From JBGANR01 sp044222225 (lineage in GTDB: Bacteria > Actinomycetota > Actinomycetes > Mycobacteriales > Mycobacteriaceae): a stretch of DNA of 64,000 nt. Position numbers and translations under genes: made by a program. The stretch is taken from the NCBI GenBank assembly GCA_044222225.1, contig JBGANR010000001.1, positions 62,001 through 126,000 of the forward strand, given 5' to 3'. How positions within the stretch are numbered: the first letter of the stretch is position 1; each line of letters opens with the position of its first letter. Below the pieces are notes generated by a model, which saw only the letters and a program-made list of their open reading frames with translations, was not told the DNA's origin and made no database searches. This document shows positions 62,895-64,000 of the stretch, piece after piece.

Positions 62895-64000
62895 GTGGAT
62901 CTGGCTCTACCCGACGCCGTGTACGGCAAGCCTGACCTGGCTATCACCGCGTGGGTCCTGATCAGTGCATCTCTCGTACTGCTGATGACGCCCGCGCTCG
63001 CGTTCTTCTACGGAGGTCTCTCGCGCCGCAAGGCGGTGCTGAACATGATGATGATGAGCTTCGGCTCGCTCGGCGTGATCACGCTGGTGTACGTGCTATG
63101 GGGCTTCTCGATGTCCTTCGGCAACGGCCTGACGGGATCGTCCGACATCCTCGGAGTGTTCTCCAACCCGTTCGAGCTGTTCGGCTCCGGCCAGCTCATC
63201 GACAACGACATGGGCACGCCCATCTGGGGCGCCGTCGAGAACGGCATGGGCCTGCCGGCCGTCGCGTTCCTGGCGTTCCAGCTGACGTTCGCCGTCATCA
63301 CCGTGGCCCTCATCTCCGGCTCGGTCGCCGAGCGCGTCAAGTTCTCGACGTGGCTCGTCTTCTCGGTCGTGTGGGTGACCATCGTCTACTTCCCGCTCGC
63401 CCACATGGTGTGGGGTGGCGGCCTGCTCTCGGGCGCCAAGGACTCGGTGGCGTCCTGGATGTTCGGCACCACGGACGACGTCGCCAACGTGGCGCCGATC
63501 GACTTCGCCGGTGGCACGGTCGTCCACATCAACGCCGGTATCGCGGGCCTGGTGCTGGCGATCATCGTCGGCACGCGGCGCGGCTTCGGACGCACCCCGT
63601 ACCGTCCGCACAACATTCCGTTCGTCATGCTCGGCGCCGCTCTGCTGTGGTTCGGCTGGTTCGGCTTCAACGCCGGCTCCGAGCTCAAGGGCGACGCGAC
63701 GGCCTCGCTCGTCTGGCTCAACACGACCGTCGCGACGGCCGCGGCCATGCTCGGCTGGCTCGCGGTGGAATGGGTGCGGGACCGGCACGCGACGGGCGTC
63801 GGTGCCGCATCGGGCGTCGTCGCGGGCCTGGTGGCCATTACCCCGGCGTGCGCCGCGTTGACGCCGGTCGGCTCGATCGGCCTCGGTGCCGTCGCCGGCA
63901 TCCTGTCGGCGCTCGCCATCGGACTGAAGTTCAAGTTCAAGTTCGACGACTCCCTCGACGTCGTCGGTGTGCACCTCGTCTCCGGCCTGTGGGGCACCAT
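62895..64000 (+). CDS. amtB: ammonium transporter AmtB, 3' end outside window
   Basis: 368 codons are visible. A strong AGGAGG precedes the GTG by 8 bases. Amt signatures: LLMTPALAFFYGGLSRRKAV (first helix), LISGSVAERVKFSTWLVFSV, YFPLAHMVWGGGLL (pore His), FAGGTVVHINAGIAGLVLAI (second pore region), WFGWFGFNAGSEL and VGVHLVSGLWGT with the conserved His pair. It conducts ammonium/ammonia across the membrane and is normally followed by glnB. The gene continues past 64,000. Confidence 0.96.
   Translation, partial: MDLALPDAVYGKPDLAITAWVLISASLVLLMTPALAFFYGGLSRRKAVLNMMMMSFGSLGVITLVYVLWGFSMSFGNGLTGSSDILGVFSNPFELFGSGQLIDNDMGTPIWGAVENGMGLPAVAFLAFQLTFAVITVALISGSVAERVKFSTWLVFSVVWVTIVYFPLAHMVWGGGLLSGAKDSVASWMFGTTDDVANVAPIDFAGGTVVHINAGIAGLVLAIIVGTRRGFGRTPYRPHNIPFVMLGAALLWFGWFGFNAGSELKGDATASLVWLNTTVATAAAMLGWLAVEWVRDRHATGVGAASGVVAGLVAITPACAALTPVGSIGLGAVAGILSALAIGLKFKFKFDDSLDVVGVHLVSGLWGT

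Noticed and set aside
1..64000. CRISPR array or cas genes
   Set aside because: No regularly spaced repeats were seen; the closest repeats are in-frame linker repeats (23,833) and a three-copy 9-bp tandem (50,901).
1..64000. Integrase or transposase explaining the island
   Set aside because: No tyrosine/serine recombinase or DDE transposase motif was recognised in any frame examined.

Overview
The window is high-GC DNA from an actinobacterium, most likely of the order Mycobacteriales (Gordonia/Tsukamurella/Williamsia-like). Evidence: the osmC-acyP-smc-ftsY-amtB gene order matches the Mycobacterium tuberculosis order (fpg-Rv2923c-acyP-smc-ftsY-amt), GTG starts and ATGA/GTGA stop-start overlaps are common, and there is a DUF3558 lipoprotein and a PAP2-diacylglycerol-kinase fusion. 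In M. tuberculosis these core genes are packed together. Here they are pulled apart by accessory DNA: about 33 kb between smc and ftsY and about 10 kb between ftsY and amtB. The 5' side holds only a drifted C-terminal scrap of a mutM/fpg gene.

Left accessory zone (1-10,000): an XRE-ImmA/IrrE protease gene, a TIGR04141/DUF6119-type gene interrupted by an in-frame TGA, a truncated GIY-YIG/T5orf172 gene next to an SOS-box-like palindrome, an Abi_2 (AbiF/AbiD) HEPN gene with a well-formed RNA hairpin just before its start, a nitroreductase, a TetR regulator divergent from a quinone oxidoreductase, the mutM fragment, and a second TetR gene overlapping a truncated SDR.

Core block (10,000-19,400): a membrane-anchored secreted-domain protein, OsmC, acylphosphatase, a three-gene cassette (DUF1190-like membrane protein, glutathionylspermidine-synthase-like ATP-grasp, DUF350) resembling the E. 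coli yjfM-yjfC-yjfL set, then smc and a PAP2-DAGK fusion.

Accessory block between smc and ftsY: (i) a translationally coupled operon of a UPF1-like helicase/MTES_1575 nuclease/winged-helix giant, an SF2 helicase, a ParA ATPase and a small linker protein (19,478-28,127), with both helicase genes frameshifted; (ii) a membrane/cupredoxin operon; (iii) a 1072-residue orphan; (iv) hipBA; (v) an FAD monooxygenase and a glyoxalase-like protein; (vi) a MORC/MutL-type restriction-modification locus (cytosine methyltransferase, Z1 helicase-nuclease, PD-(D/E)XK protein, GHKL ATPase, DUF6339, frameshifted vsr); (vii) a ParA-HEPN pair.

Between ftsY and amtB: an ADP-ribosylglycohydrolase, an unusual tRNA-Tyr with encoded CCA, an MFS transporter, a complete Wadjet jetABCD operon whose jetC is frameshifted, and a small-protein/DUF3558 lipoprotein pair. 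amtB runs off the right edge.

Broken genes are confined to accessory genes; smc, ftsY, acyP and the visible part of amtB are intact. This looks like a defence-gene hotspot whose cargo is partly decaying. No integrase, transposase or CRISPR array was seen. The most promising undescribed systems are the helicase-helicase-ParA-small protein operon and the ParA-HEPN pair.
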